From Blasia pusilla (Eukaryota; Marchantiophyta; Marchantiopsida; Blasiales): DNA of 64,000 nt. Location: assembly GCA_050084515.1 (NCBI GenBank), contig CM114271.1, positions 50,778,001 to 50,842,000 of the forward strand. The letters run 5' to 3'. Under the pieces are notes generated by a model, which was not told where the DNA came from, ran no database searches, and worked only from the letters and a program-made list of their open reading frames with translations. This document shows positions 24,820-38,024 of the stretch, in pieces. The stretch's first letter is position 1. Every line of letters starts with the position of its first letter. The translations under genes were made by a program, and so were the position numbers.

Positions 24820-26480
24820 TCCTAAGATTCTTATTCAAGATGCAACTAATATATTCCTCGTAGAATGGGTCTATTTACAGTTAAACTCACATGCAATAGA
24901 TTCTTATAATCATTTGAGGTGACTACCTTCAATCCCAATCCATGTGAAATATATTCTTAAGAAAATTGGATTTACGAGATGACTCTTTTTGATTTGAAAC
25001 TCATGTGTGAACCTTCGCTTTCCAAGGTAACTCCCTTAAATTGAAAGGACAATATCCACATACAAAAGATTCTTCAGGATCTCAGGTTTTTAGGGGATTA
25101 CCTTCAATCCACTAAAACTTCATCAATTATGCATCATGAGAAGATTCTTTATGCTCATATCTATCAAAATTCCATGGGCTCAAATTAAATGAATTATGCT
25201 ACCATCATAAAGGGTCCTCCATAGAACTATCCCTACGTCACAATGAGGAGAGTTGCATAAATTAAAACTACCTTGATTCTTGGACAATTGTGTCAAGATA
25301 TCCCCAAATAAAATTATAAAAAATTCAGAAATGAATTGATATGATTTTATAAATATTAAACAAACATAAGACAAGGAGAAAATAAAATAAAGTAAAAAAA
25401 TGTACATTCAAAATCTCTTTAATTAAAAATCCTAATTTTAAGGCATTAAGGATAAAGCAGATATATAGCTACTAAATATCCCTCTATTTTCATAGATAAA
25501 CCAATGTAATTTTAAATGCTAATACTTGCACAACATACTCATCCTATAATCACTTTCCCAAAAAAATTGAAAATTAATTTAATATTTGATTAAATCTACA
25601 TAAAATATGGAGAGGCCCCCATAAAAAACAATCCTCTCTACCCCATGCAAGGCTTGATATCAAGACTCCCAAAGAAATGAAACACATAACAACAAGTGCT
25701 TTGCCATTCATGGAATATGCAAGGAGTTTTGTGTAAGAAACCAAGGTCCACATTGCTTCAAACAAAATATGAATACCTACACACCTAGAAATGCCATCAA
25801 AAGGCTACACTTGTTTCAAATCCTAGTGCATGGGGCTTTTTCCCTAATAACTTTAATTCTTATTTATTTCTAGATCTTCATCTACCCAAGCTAGAGTGGG
25901 AAGGGCTTACATTTACTCCCAGGCTGCATCTCTTGGGTTCATCATCGAAGAAGAAAGTGAGAGTGTGATTGAAATGTTAGGCTATTAGATTTATATTATT
26001 TAATTCAAGTAAAATTGGAAATCAAAGAATTTCAGTCAATTTTTATAAAGATAGTATTTCTTTTCAATATATTTACTTCTAAATTTCTAAGCGGGTATTT
26101 TTTTTCTACAACTAGTAAAAATAGACAAAACTTTATGCATAGAGGTCGATGAGTTATCATGAAGTTATTTTGGGAAATTTGGATAGATTTATTGAGGGAA
26201 ACTATCTACTCCACGAAAAATATAAAATTGAAATCGAAGTAGAAAATACATCATTCATAACATAGCTATATGAAAAAATCCTCATTTAATGTTGCCAAAA
26301 GATACCTATCCACATTTTTTTCTCATTATAATTAAAGAAAATTGAAATATATTAGTGAAAGTTAATTTTGGTGGATTTAAAAGCACATGTTCGAACAAGC
26401 ACTTTTCAAACTTTGTAGAATTCTCTTACTATTACTAGTGTGATGGCCCTTGCAATGCAAGAATCATTCTCATATTTGAA
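24820..26480. other. AT-rich intergenic DNA inside the direct-repeat pair
   Basis: No coding motif was found between the direct repeats apart from the inverted-end element. If the repeats are LTRs, the internal region is non-autonomous. Confidence 0.5.
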
Positions 26481-26489
26481 AGTATTCAT

Positions 26490-26960
26490 AAAATGATATG
26501 AAAACAAGCTAGCCAACTTGCTCATGAGATGAAAGATTCTTACTTTGTTTAAACCCATTCTTCTTTCTTTAAAAAACCATCTTCTTTTCAATCCCCAAAT
26601 TGGACCTCTTCATTCAAGAATCCTCCTCCACCGGCGTTTGAGAAAAAAACCTCCAAACTTCCATCCCAATTGTTGTTCAATCGTATAAAATCATAATAAA
26701 ACCTTGAGGGTTTATTATTTTTGTCATAATTATGTATGGATTTTCCCACGATAATATAGATTAGTAATGAGGAAAAGGTAGTCCTTTTTTGTCCTCTATG
26801 CATTCCTTCTCTCAATTCTAAAATTTATTCCTCCCCATCTCATCCACACCTTCCCTTGTTTTTCATTTGGAAAGCCCTCAAATCCAATCTCCATCTCATG
26901 TTATGTTCCTTATCTTGGAAAAAAAAGACTCTTCATTAATCTCGTTCTTAATCATTTATT
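26490..26960 (+). repeat. Direct repeat, right copy (about 470 bp)
   Basis: Same orientation as 23,255-23,785 and alignable over its length, for example TTTAAAAAACCATCTTCTTT, GGACCTCTTCATTCAAGAAT, CAATTCTAAAATTTATTCC and AAAGCCCTCAAATCCAATC. The similarity ends near 26,955. Confidence 0.65.
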
Positions 26961-26969
26961 CGTGATTCT

Positions 26970-29900
26970 TAATTGGATTAAAATTATTATATTTCCAGCA
27001 TGAACATTTTTTAAAGGAAAATTAACTTAAATTAAATTCCTTAATTCACCCTACTTCAACCCCCCATCTCTCTATTTTTAAGGAGGAAAATTCATCAATT
27101 ATTTTTGATTAAATCCTCACAAATTTTTTTACTGATCTTTTTATTATATATGCGCTTGCTTATAGAGGCTTCAATTTCTTTGCAAGGATTTATTTTGATT
27201 CATTGGCTAAACTATTTGAAAATTAACATTCTACGAGCTGACTATGAAGGAGGGGAACCTTTGGTTAATACAAAACAAAAAACCAAATTTAACAGAAATG
27301 AATCCACAAACAACTACCAATGACAAAAATTGACATCTATATAATTAAAAGAAGAATAGATTTTCTCTCTTCTTTGTCATTTTAAAATTCTCCACTCGTA
27401 ATAAGAGAAACAAAAACTTTGATGCCCATGTGCAAAGGTAGGGAGGGAGGGAGATATGGATGGAGATTAGAAATAATGTCTTCACAAAACTTGAATATTT
27501 TTTTGTGAGGAGATTATTTTTTACGATATCTCCGACGTTCATTGTCGGGGAAAAATACCATGCAATTATCTCCCAAAAATATACCCAATAGGGTTTCTAT
27601 AAGAATATCAATGGGGAGATAATTCTGAATACTATTTCATTAGGGTCTTTACGCTTATACACTCTCCAAAATTATTTTGGATAATACGTATACGATATTG
27701 AAAATTTTAAGGCCAACTATTTACGACCCTTACAAGTTTTTTCTCTCTCCATCTAGATAATTCACTTCTCGCCACCTTTCTCCGCGACATGCCGATTCCA
27801 ACCATCAAGTCTAGTGACAATTTGACACACATGAAATATACAAACTCGTTTCAAAATTTTGACATAAAAAGTTGTTGGAAAGATTGTAGAAATCCATACA
27901 AACTTTCTCTAAATTTTTAAAAGAAATGAATATCGTAAATAATTCATATGTCTTCCGAATCCTCACGCGTCGTTCGACGATTTCCTTTTTTCTTTCTCTC
28001 CTTTATGTTTATGTTGAGGGTCGGGTCTTCCTTTATATTCATATATATATATATATACTTTTATTGTAATTATTTTTAATTTAAATCGAATGTTGGCTAG
28101 TACCATGTCTACGTCACTAGGCAACCCTCGATAAAAAGCAGCGAACTACCCTACGTGTAAAGGTCAGACCTTCGGCGGAAAGTGCGGTGAAAAGCGTAGC
28201 AAAGTCTGTGCGGCCACGTGGCGCAGAGTGACTCCTCAATACTCCACCCCCTCAGGTTTCTAAAGCGCTGCATATTCGATATATCCCTATGTTCCCCTTT
28301 TATTTGATTTTATTTTAGAATAGTTATTACGATTCTTTTGTAGTTCGCCGCCCCTATCCACTTTCTCGAATTTTCTTGACCCTATGGAAGCTTGCGTACG
28401 CTCGTGTCACGTTGGCCTATCAAAGTCTTTTGAGGTGCCCTATTTTCTTATGGAATATTGGCGAACGTCTAACATCACTACCATAAACATAAATCCATAT
28501 TATAATTCTAGGAGGGGATTTGGTTTTGTTTCTTTCTTCAAAGAAGTGAAGTATTTCTTGGAAAGGACATTCTTTTTGGAAATAGTAGGTTAACGTTTGT
28601 TAAGATGAGAGAGGACTCTATATGTGCATGGATGTTTGTTTCCGTAAGATTCTACTTCCTCTAGCATCAACACAAATTTCTTTTAATATTGGAACTTCGC
28701 TATCAAGACCAACCGATAGCTCTCTCATAAAATTGACGAGTGTAATGCAAGGTTAGAGGAAACACATAGGAGAGTTTGGAGACATTGAAGCCTCCACCAA
28801 ATGTGAAGGAGTTGCGGTAATATTTGTGCGGTAATTCAATGGTGTTGCACAGTGGAAACCACATAAGGTTGGCACTTATGCGAGTGCATTGCACTCATTC
28901 TCTTACTAGTAAACAAAGAATGATGAGCCCCTCGATTTTGGTGAGGCTTTCCTCCCTCAAGATATTTATCAAGTCTCAAGTTCCATGGGATATAAGTTTT
29001 ATATAACATAGTTAGATGCCTACTAGGAATACCCATGGGGGTTTTATAAACACCATATGTTCTATGTGTGCCCACGTCAATATGGGCTAGTGTGGCTAAG
29101 GTAGATCCGGGTCGAGTAAGAAGATTCAATTTTTACTCTTGAATGGAATTTAATTTAAACAACAAATTATGGTGTGCCCATTTGTGCCATGGATTAGTCT
29201 TATTTGCACCGAGCATAGTATGTGCATTCCCCAACGGAGAGAGTTCATGCCTGTTAGTTTTCCCAAGCCTTATGGTCCTTTGGGGTCCCCATAAACTGTG
29301 AATGTATTAACTCTCTCCATCACGGAATTGGAAGGAGTTCCACTTTCTTTATTCAAAAAAAATAGAGGTTGGATCAAGATCCACCTTTATATTTGGGTAG
29401 GGAGATAGGAGAGAATCCAACTTCAATTTATTTCTTCTCGCTTCTTCATGGAACTAGAGGGGAGAGGAGATAGATGGAGGAAGATCTTTGGGCACTTAGA
29501 GCATGAGGAAGGGGCTTCTCTCCATTCATTTCCCCCATTTTTTCTTATTGTAGTCTAGATTCATAAGAGCGTCAATGTTTTTAAAGGCTTAGAGTCTTAT
29601 GTGTCAAATCATATCGAGATTAGAGTTCTGTTATGTAAAAAATATACGGAGTTAGGGACATGTTTGGCTATAAGTTTGTCATAATAGCTTGGGTAAGGTT
29701 GGTTATATCATCGTTTCTTTATGTGAGCAATTTTTAATCTTCCATGTTATCTCCAAGAAGAATATCGCACCTTGTGTTTTTTGAGGTGAAGACTTGGGTT
29801 GAGTTTGGAACTCAACTAGTGCATGTCCATAAGGTTCTCGTCTTCAAGAGTTCAAAGTCTTGGCTTTCAATATCAAGGGCCTTTCCTATAACGCTTGAAG

Positions 29901-31985
29901 AGTACCAAGGCTGCCCCTCCCATCAACCCTTGATATTTTCCATGTATCTTCCTCCTCAAGTTAATCACCCTATTTAGTACCGCCACAACTCATTCCTCAA
30001 GATACATCTTGAATGGTCTCTTGGCTCACATTGGGAAAACATGAACAAGAAATGTGGCTACTTCTTGATTTCAAGAAGTGAGTCGGATAGGGAGAGCAAG
30101 GGTTTCTCCCTATAGATAGTTTTTAACCCCTTCCATCTCCCAAATATTCATATAGGATGGTTTTTGGCTACTCAATCTAATTAAACATTGATCATGACTC
30201 TTGTTGATTTGGGTGAGTTTGATGGGTGATCCCATCTTGTCACTCCTTTAACTCATTATCATCTTTTGCCTTGAATTTTCATGTCTCAAGTTGAATTGCC
30301 CATCTTGATTCATAATTGTGGAATTTAGAAATTGGTTTTTACTAGTCTTAATTCATAGTTCATTCCTCCTTTGACCCATGATAAAGGCTTGCATTTTGAG
30401 TCTCCTTTAGTATATGCATTTATAACTCAACTATTTATGGAAAAAATTTCCTGAATTAAAAAAGATGAATTTCCCTTGCTCGAAAGAAAGAGATATTAAA
30501 TGCAAAGCCTGATTTGAATATCCATTTTGTAGTCCCTTGAAACAAGTTACGTCCCACGTCTAAAGTGAAAATTCAATGGCTTGAATTCATACATTTGGAT
30601 AAAACAAGATAAGACCCAATTGCTTAATTTTGTTAATGAAGGGACTTATAAAATTAAGCAAAACTATATAAAATTTTGAGATAAAAAAGAAACAAAAACC
30701 TTGTTACTTACGTATTGGAGCAATTTTCCCTTTGTGGAGGTTTTTGGTTATAAGTGTTGTGTTGGTATGTGAATATTTTTTAGCTCATGAATCTTCTTTG
30801 ATGTATTTGGTTAATTGTTCTTGAAAATTTAGGCCATTTTATTTTCCCTTCGTCTCTTTCAAAATGGAGTGGATAAAATTAAAAACCTAATGAGGGAATT
30901 CTTCTTAAAGATTTTGAAGTGGATGAAGTTATTCAACTTCTCTTGGGCTCGAAGGAGGTAGTTATAGTAGATAAATGATCAACATGATAAGAAAAAACCA
31001 CTTCACCATCTTATGGCATCTATCCAAGATTACATGCCTCACAATGATGGCAACTATGGTTGCAAATCATCTCATTATAAATAGCAAATTCTAATTCGCA
31101 AGTGAACTAGAATAATTTTAGTTGCAAAGTATAATTTAAAAAAAAAGTAGTTGGGTGCTTTGAAGAGATATGAAACATGCTCTTCTTAAGGTAAGAAAAT
31201 TTCTCACATCATAGTCCTCTTAGAATGTTCATGAAAGCTTTGATAGTTAAAGCCTATTCGATTGCAAAGAAACAAATTTCATGTTTTCTGTAAGGATTAA
31301 GATGAATGTATGTATCCATGGAAAAGTGTTTTGCACCCTCAAACCCTTGAAATTGCTTGAAATTTCCATCTTTTTGGATGATTTAACCTATTACAAAGCA
31401 CTTATAGGCTAATGATAGATGTCGATGCGAGGGTGAGGCACAGGCGGAAGGGATGCGAGTGGGGTGGAGGGAAACGAATGGAGGTGGAGGTTGAGGTGCG
31501 ATAGGAGGGCAAACATATGTGGGAGAAGTGGGATGAGGTTGGGTTATGGGCGGAAGAGATAGGAATGGAAAAGAGAATTCGAGAAAATTTTGGGTGATAG
31601 GTGGTGAGACCGAGTGGAGAGAATATTCACCATGGACTTAAGTCAAAACTCTTAAACATTGAAACCTCGTAAGCCAACTTGAACTAATGGTAATAATTAA
31701 GTTATAAAACATTGTATGAGAGGCTAGGTCCTTTTTTCTCATTGGAAATTGTACATTTATAGGAAACACCCATCTGGCCATTGAAACACCTTACACTTCA
31801 AATATACTATCTTTGGCCAATACAAGTTTGCCAGCTCTTCACACATGTAACGATGATTAGTGATTCAATTTAAAACTTGCACATGTTATCACTAATTTGA
31901 GTAATGTCTTACTAGTATAACACCTGTGCATAGTGAAAATCACCCTTCATAGGTAGGATTTGAGGATATGTTGACCTAAATTCAG
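26970..31985. other. AT-rich intergenic DNA, about 5 kb
   Basis: No gene supported. A (TA)n tract lies near 28,041-28,056. A small CpG-bearing patch at 28,090-28,260 contains a perfect palindromic G-box GCCACGTGGC at 28,213-28,222, but with no gene beside it I do not assign a function. Confidence 0.5.
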
Positions 31986-31989
31986 CTGC

Positions 31990-33305
31990 CGTGTTCCACG
32001 TGTCATCGCGGGGGCAGACCCCAAAATATAGGAGTTATCACGAGAGGACGGAGATTAATTATATTTAATTCTATAGATTAGTCATAGTTCATCATCCGAT
32101 GCTTTACTAGTCATAGTTAACCCTAATCTTCTTCTTGTTGGAAACGTTTTGAAACATATGTTGCATTGACACAGAGGATGCAAAGGGGCTCTCGGAAGGT
32201 TAGAGATTCCCACGAAGTATCGAATAATATCTTTTTGGTTGGAATGATGACCTTATAATTCAAATACCGGTGGAAAAGAAAGAGAGAAAAACACGGGATT
32301 CGTCTCCGTTCGTGGCCAGCATACCGGCCCCGTGAAAGTGCCCTCACTTACGGTAAAGGCTGTAAAGGAACTGCACGAAGTTCCTATGGTGCTCGAATCA
32401 ACGGAATGCTGCGGAATCCCATTTGTTTTGTTCCACTGCGTCGATCCTGGCCAGCTACCTAGGTACATGTCTGCGGTCGACGGAAAAGCACCAACGCGGT
32501 ACAGGTCCACGGACCTTATCCTCAGGATCAATCAACGACGTAAAGAAGCGCAAAGAAGAGGTACGGACTCCGGAGGCACCGTACCTCCCTGCCTTCTGCA
32601 TCGGATCGGAATGACTCGCATGGCCGCCGTCTCGCGGGTCGGGAATTCCATACGTGGCCACCTCCTTTCTTTCTTTCTTTCGTTCGTTCGTGAGATTCGA
32701 CTCCATCGCCCCCTCCTAGAGATGGATGGATCTGCCTGATCTCCCCTTTAGTTTCAAAGAAAGAAGCAAGCGATAACGGGTGCATGAATGCGGGGGTCAT
32801 TCGCGACGTTGCAGGGCTTGTCACACCACACCGGACGCTGATGATTTGCCGAGGTCTGTTTGTAGAGAGTCGCGTTTCTGGAGTAAGAGTTCACCGGCAC
32901 CATAGAGGGGGGGGGCCGGTCGAGGCGGTTGTTACTGAACCGGGGGTGACTCGGTAGATGTCCACCCGGCTGCCCGTGGTTCAATGGCGTTGTGCGCTCG
33001 CGTGCACCGTTCGCATAAAGCGCCGGGAGTCCGGTGCGAAGGTCGACTCGGGATGTTTGATGAGTGACGTTCTGGGAAGGGGTTGCGTGGAGCAGGGCGG
33101 CCACGGTCCCGTCGGTTCCTTTCCTATGCTGTCCGGCAGAAGAAGTCCGGGAGGCTTAGATGGGTGGAGGCGTATTAATGGGAGCTGAAGTCGCGTAGAG
33201 CGCAACTTGTCTCACTCGCAGGTTCAATCCTTCGCATTAAGGAGGAGCTTCGCAGCTCCAACTTTCGCAGCTCCGTGGAGGAGGAAGATCGATCCGGAGA
33301 CGACC
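31990..33305 (+). promoter_or_regulatory. Upstream region and 5' UTR of the invertase gene
   Basis: GC and CpG content rises from about 32.3 kb toward the invertase start. A G-box/ABRE-like core CACGTG (in CCACGTGTC) lies at 31,997-32,002. A TTTC/TTCG short repeat lies at about 32,667-32,690. Open frames here (for example 32,332-32,739) start at non-ATG codons, overlap on both strands and have no known motifs. I could not place a TATA box or transcription start. The 5' UTR probably covers at least the last 100 bases. Confidence 0.4.
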
Positions 33306-36300
33306 ATGGGGAAGTTGGGATTGGAAGCGCCTTTGGTGAGGAAGGATGTCGAGAGCCAGGGCGCGACAGGAAATGCGGCGAGGGCAGGAAGGATTCTCAG
33401 CGGAGATTACTTGCCTATTTCCGATGATCGGCACGATGGAGCGCAGCTCTCACCGGCGCAGTCCTCGAATGGCCGATCCAACACAGCTGCGTTGAGTACG
33501 CTCTTGGTGATCGTCGCCTTCTGCAGCGCCACAGTTGTCTACTTGAGTGTGCCCTTCTTCGCCGAACCGTACATCGCCACGGACGAATATGCAGACAGAA
33601 CTGCCGAGTTTTACACAGCATCACGCACCGGCTATCACTTCCAGCCTGAGAAAAATTGGATGAACGGTGAGAGCTGGAATAGTCAAATTTCCTGCCTTCC
33701 GAGCCGCCGCTGCAATCCGTAGATAGCTTCGGTGTTTCCCTGGCACTCATTCTTCTGTCTGCCTGAGATCTCGTCATCAACTTTACTGTTGGTATTCTTA
33801 CAATTCATCTAACGCATTGTTGGCCTTCCGTTTTGTTCATGTTTCCCCTCCCTTCCGCGGCTGATTACTCCAGATCCAAATGGTGAGTCTCTCTCTCTCT
33901 CTCTCTCTCTCTCGCTCGTCGGTAGGTAGCAATAAGTTTGATCTTTGGAGTCCCGAAATGGCACGCAGCAGGCAAACTCGTCATAAGGCAGGAGCAGTAG
34001 TCTATACGCCGAAAAGAGGGTAGCCCTGCAGAGAACAATCACCACTATTGCACCAATCGTAGGGTAGTCGTCGATCCGGAATTGTCGTGTCGTCGGCCCC
34101 TCAGTGATGTAATGGCGAGCCCGGAATTGAAGGCCCTCTGTCCGCGAGAGCTTCGCTTGTAGATTCGTCGAGGCAGATCGAAACTAAGTCAAAGTCACTG
34201 CCCGTCCGTCTTTTTCCAGTCTCTTGAAGAATTGGGCTGATTTCGATGGGGGAGCTGACGAGCACCACATGATGGTGATTGTGACGACCTGCAGGACCCA
34301 TGTGGTACCGAGGATACTATCACTTCTTTTACCAATACAATCCCCAGGAAGCAGTTTGGGGCAATATTTCGTGGGGCCATGCCGTTTCAACAGATCTGAT
34401 TCACTGGATGTACTTGGAGCTCGCTTTGGTGCCAGACCAGTGGTACGACATCGAGGGTGTTTGGTCCGGCTCTGCAACCATTCTGCCCGATGGCACGCCA
34501 GCGCTTCTATACACCGGCTCACGCAATGGCCAGCACCAATCTCAGAGCATGGCGATTCCAGTCAATTCCTCGGATCCGCTTCTCCGTAAGTGGAAGAAGG
34601 TCGCCGAGAATCCGCTCCTCCTGAACCCCACTGGGATCAGCCCCAACGATTTCAGAGATCCAACTTCGGCGTGGATGGAGGATGACGGTCTCTGGAGGAT
34701 CACGATCGGGGCCAAAGTTGAAAAAGTCGGAATCGCATTGCTGTACCACAGCAAGGACTTCAAGCACTGGGTGCTGGAAGACCAATATCTACATTCTGTC
34801 GAAGCAACGGGGATGTGGGAATGCGTCGATTTCTACCCTGTCGCTGTGGAAGGCAAACGCGGTCTCAATCACTCGGTGTTGTTGAGCAGCAACTCCAAGA
34901 ATTTGCAAGCTAGTTATCCCGAGTACACAAGCGCATACAAGTATGTACTCAAAGTAAGTCTCGATGACACCAGGCACGATCACTACTCCATCGGCACCTA
35001 CTCGACCGAGACCCACACCTTCGAGGCCGACGACCCCGCACTTGACACTGGAATTGGGCCACGGTACGACTACGGCAAGTTCTATGCGTCCAAAACTTTC
35101 TTCGATTCGAAAACTGGTCGGCGTATCTTGTGGGGCTGGGCCAATGAATCAGACAGCGAGCACGACGATGTGACGAAAGGATGGGCTTCAGTCCAGGTAA
35201 TGCGTAATTAGGTTCGTCGGAATTTCTGTTCGGCCGATTGGAGGCAGGCGCCTTGAGAGACGCGACGAGAGTATGATGTTCTGATTCCGTTTGATGGATT
35301 GAGCAGGCAATCCCGAGAACCATATGGCTGGACAGCAAGACAGGAAATGATCTGCTTCAATGGCCCGTTGAGGAGGTCGATGCCTTGCGCGGACCTCCAA
35401 CTGTTTACCGGAACATACGCCTGAACCCCACTGAGGTCGTGAAGATGAAAGGAGGGGAAGGACCTCAGGTACCCCACCCTACTCACCTTCTCAATCATGA
35501 GAGCTACTGTAAGTTGCAGAGTCTCTGCCCATGTCATTTAGGAGGATTTCGGAGCATTTTCGCCCCTACGAGTGTTTTCACAGCGTCTCCATCTCTTGAA
35601 GAAGCTGACGGACAGCTGTAATGATGAATGCCTGTCGCGGTGGGATGATTCTGCAGCTGGACATTGAGGTCGTTTTTGCAAAGCCAGACGTGACCACTGC
35701 GGATAAAATCACTTCCGAAGAAGAAGAGTTCGATTGCAGCCAAGGAGGATCCGCTCACCGGGGTTACTTTGGTCCTTTCGGGATTCTCGTCCTCACAGAC
35801 GACGCGCTCACGGAACAGACTGCAATTTTCTTTTACATCGCTCCCATGAAAGACGGTCAATGGTTAACCAGAGTGTGCAGCGACCAGAGCAGGTGCGTCT
35901 CTCCCGTCTTAGTTCCCGTCGACTCGATTCGACGACAAACCTGTAGCTTGCTATGAGCTCCGCTCTGGGACACGAGAGCCCAACGCAATTGGACGTGGGC
36001 CTGGAATCCTGACTCTCTGGATTCTTCGGAATTGCAGGTCCTCGAAAGCGTCCCATCTCGACACCACCGTCTACGGCAGCTACGTCAACATTTTGCCCTC
36101 TGAAGACACACTTTCGTTGCGCGTCCTCGTAAGGCTCCCTCTCCCACACGACATGTCCTCCCTCTCCTTTCTGTTTCCTCCGACCTCCGAGGTTCGGTCG
36201 GCGAATTTCAGTTTCCTTCAGCTGGGTTCGATTCTGTTTGACGCGAAAAATCCCTTTCTATGCACCACCGTTAGGGTGCGATGGAAACTGACTTCAACTG

Positions 36301-36504
36301 CTCTGCATTCTTCACCAGGTGGATCACTCCGTGGTGGAGACTTTCGTGCAAGGCGGTCGCCTGGCTATCACCTCCAGAGTGTACCCCACGATAGCCATCG
36401 AGCAGAGATCCAACGTCTTCCTCTTCAACAACGGATCGACTCCCATCGAAGTGAAATCCATGGACATCTACCGGATGAATAACGTCAAAATGTACGCTAT
36501 CTGA
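33306..36504 (+). CDS. Vacuolar acid invertase (beta-fructofuranosidase, GH32), 7 exons, 648 aa
   Basis: Cleaves sucrose to glucose and fructose. Exons: 33306-33666, 33874-33882, 34295-35196, 35307-35468, 35657-35892, 36038-36128, 36319-36504; all introns are GT-AG and phases agree. The start ATG sits in ACCATGG; the frame is open further upstream but only from a non-ATG codon. Residues 61-84 form one hydrophobic segment (signal anchor), after a hydrophilic N-terminus typical of vacuolar forms. The nucleophile motif WMNDPNG (118-124, Asp121) is split around the 9-nt exon 2, a hallmark of plant acid invertases. Also present: WGHAVS (150-155), WSGSA (180-184), FRDP (243-246, transition-state Asp) and WECVDF (298-303, acid/base Glu299). 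The Val in WECVDF marks the vacuolar type; cell-wall enzymes have Pro. VDHSVVETF and the C-terminal beta-sandwich end at MYAI. The gene is intact and probably active. Confidence 0.96.
33874..33882 (+). other. 9-nt mini-exon of the invertase gene
   Basis: The exon ATCCAAATG supplies most of the DPN residues of the catalytic motif. Upstream it has a pyrimidine tract TTTCCCCTCCCTTCC, a branch-point-like CTGAT about 10 bases before the AG, and CAG. Downstream is a GTGAGT donor followed at once by a (CT)n run to about 33,912. It is one of the smallest exons known in plants and is conserved across plant acid invertases. Confidence 0.95.
33887..33914 (+). repeat. (CT)n microsatellite in invertase intron 2
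   Basis: An uninterrupted CT run of about 26 bases begins directly after the 5' splice site of intron 2. Confidence 0.95.
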
Positions 36505-37440
36505 ATTCCCGGCTCCCGATCGCAAGCCACTCACCGGGTCGCAACGACGACGACGACGACATGAGGCACGGATCACCGGGTGTCACTTAATCCATTTGCG
36601 ATTTGAGCGATCCATGAAGCCCAGGGAAACGAGCTTCCGCAGCAAGAGCCAGCCAGCCACCGGTGCCAAGGATTGCGGCCCAGCCGGACGCTCATACGAA
36701 AGCCTAGAGATAATTTTTTTCTGTAGACGACGTGGAATGTACACTCCCGTCATCCACCTACCCGACTACAGACGCCAATTCGCAGAGACCGATTAGCGGA
36801 ACGACGAACTTCGGCCGCGGTGCTGCAGTGCGTTGCGGAGGTCCAGCATTTTGACAACGGGGAGGGGAGAGGAGAGAAAACAGGACGTAATAGGCGGGTA
36901 GCCACGCTCAGCCGGCGGCATCAACTTCTTCGCGAACTGCCCATGTTCTTTTCATTCCACACTCCAGTCCAATTCCCTTTTTCTGGAGGACGTAGTTTAT
37001 AATCTTCTCTATACATAGCAGCGGAGCGCAGTCCAGCTAAGGCCGTGGTGTGCCCCGGGCCCGGGTTTGCACTCAAAGATGTGTATTGCGTTATCCATCC
37101 GTATGGAACCGAAACACAGTAAAGTTATCTCACGCGTGATTCCTCGGCCTCCACCGCGTGCTTCGCAGACAGCACACCATATCTTTCATTCATTCGCCAC
37201 AAATGGAAACTCCGGCGTTCGAGCTCATATTTTGGTTTGTTTGGGGTTGGGCGTTTCCCTCGCGGAAGTCGCTGCGTCCGCGAGACTCGCTTTTGCTGTG
37301 CGTGGACACTCCCATGAGCACGGGACGCCGTCCCGCCGGTCCTCCACCATCTCACTTTTCGTTGAGGTTGTTTTTCGCTTTTTTCAACTGAATCCGTCCC
37401 AACAATGGGACGGATCTTAGGAGTAGATATTTTCTTTTTC
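36505..37440 (+). other. Invertase 3' UTR and downstream flank
   Basis: Moderately GC-rich sequence after the invertase stop, with a short (GAC)n run near 36,543-36,560. Open frames are on both strands and lack motifs. The 3' UTR is expected here, but I cannot fix the polyadenylation site. Confidence 0.4.
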
Positions 37441-37444
37441 AATG

Positions 37445-38020
37445 ATTAGTAAAAACCCTCTTCTAGTATGTAGCACGGGCGAGCCAACTAGTACTATGGA
37501 AGACAAAATCGTCCATACATCTCAATAACCAATCCATGAGCACCAGGAAAAAGAGGAGAAAGAAAAAGTTATGGATACATTTATAACCATCAAATAAAAT
37601 GACAATTATCCATAAATCTCAACAACTACTTCGAAAAAGTGATACCTTTCATTTTTTTAAAAGAATTGGGTTGTATGAGAATATTTGTAGATTTGAATCT
37701 TCTTTCTTTTTCTTGTTATCATCATCACCAAATATAATCATGTTGTCCATAGCTACAAATACTCACCTTTGAGACAAGAATATTAAGTAGTGCTCTTTTC
37801 TTATCTCATCTTGTTGGGAAATACATCCCTGGTTTTCAAGTTTGTTGTCGTATTGGGTTCCGAACATAATCGCATCTCTACCAACAAATTTTTTTGGGAG
37901 TTGGGTTTTGGTTGCCCCAATTATGACTTCAAGTTTCTCCAAGGAGATGCATCTATCTTGATGGATCATGTGGCGAACGAGAATCTATTAGTTTAACAAG
38001 TGAGATGAACTCATAATCCT
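37445..38020. other. AT-rich intergenic DNA
   Basis: No gene recognised. It joins the invertase flank to dispersed repeat copy B. Confidence 0.5.
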
Positions 38021-38024
38021 CTTC

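Noticed and set aside
28213-28222. Perfect G-box palindrome GCCACGTGGC as a promoter element
   Set aside because: No gene could be supported within several kilobases, so a regulatory role is not assigned.
32332-33205. Overlapping frames upstream of the invertase gene
   Set aside because: Non-ATG starts, both strands open, no motifs. They lie in the GC-rich promoter and 5' UTR.
33185-33240. tRNA-like B box (GGTTCAATCC) upstream of the invertase start
   Set aside because: The flanking bases do not form a T-stem and no matching A box, anticodon arm or acceptor stem is present.
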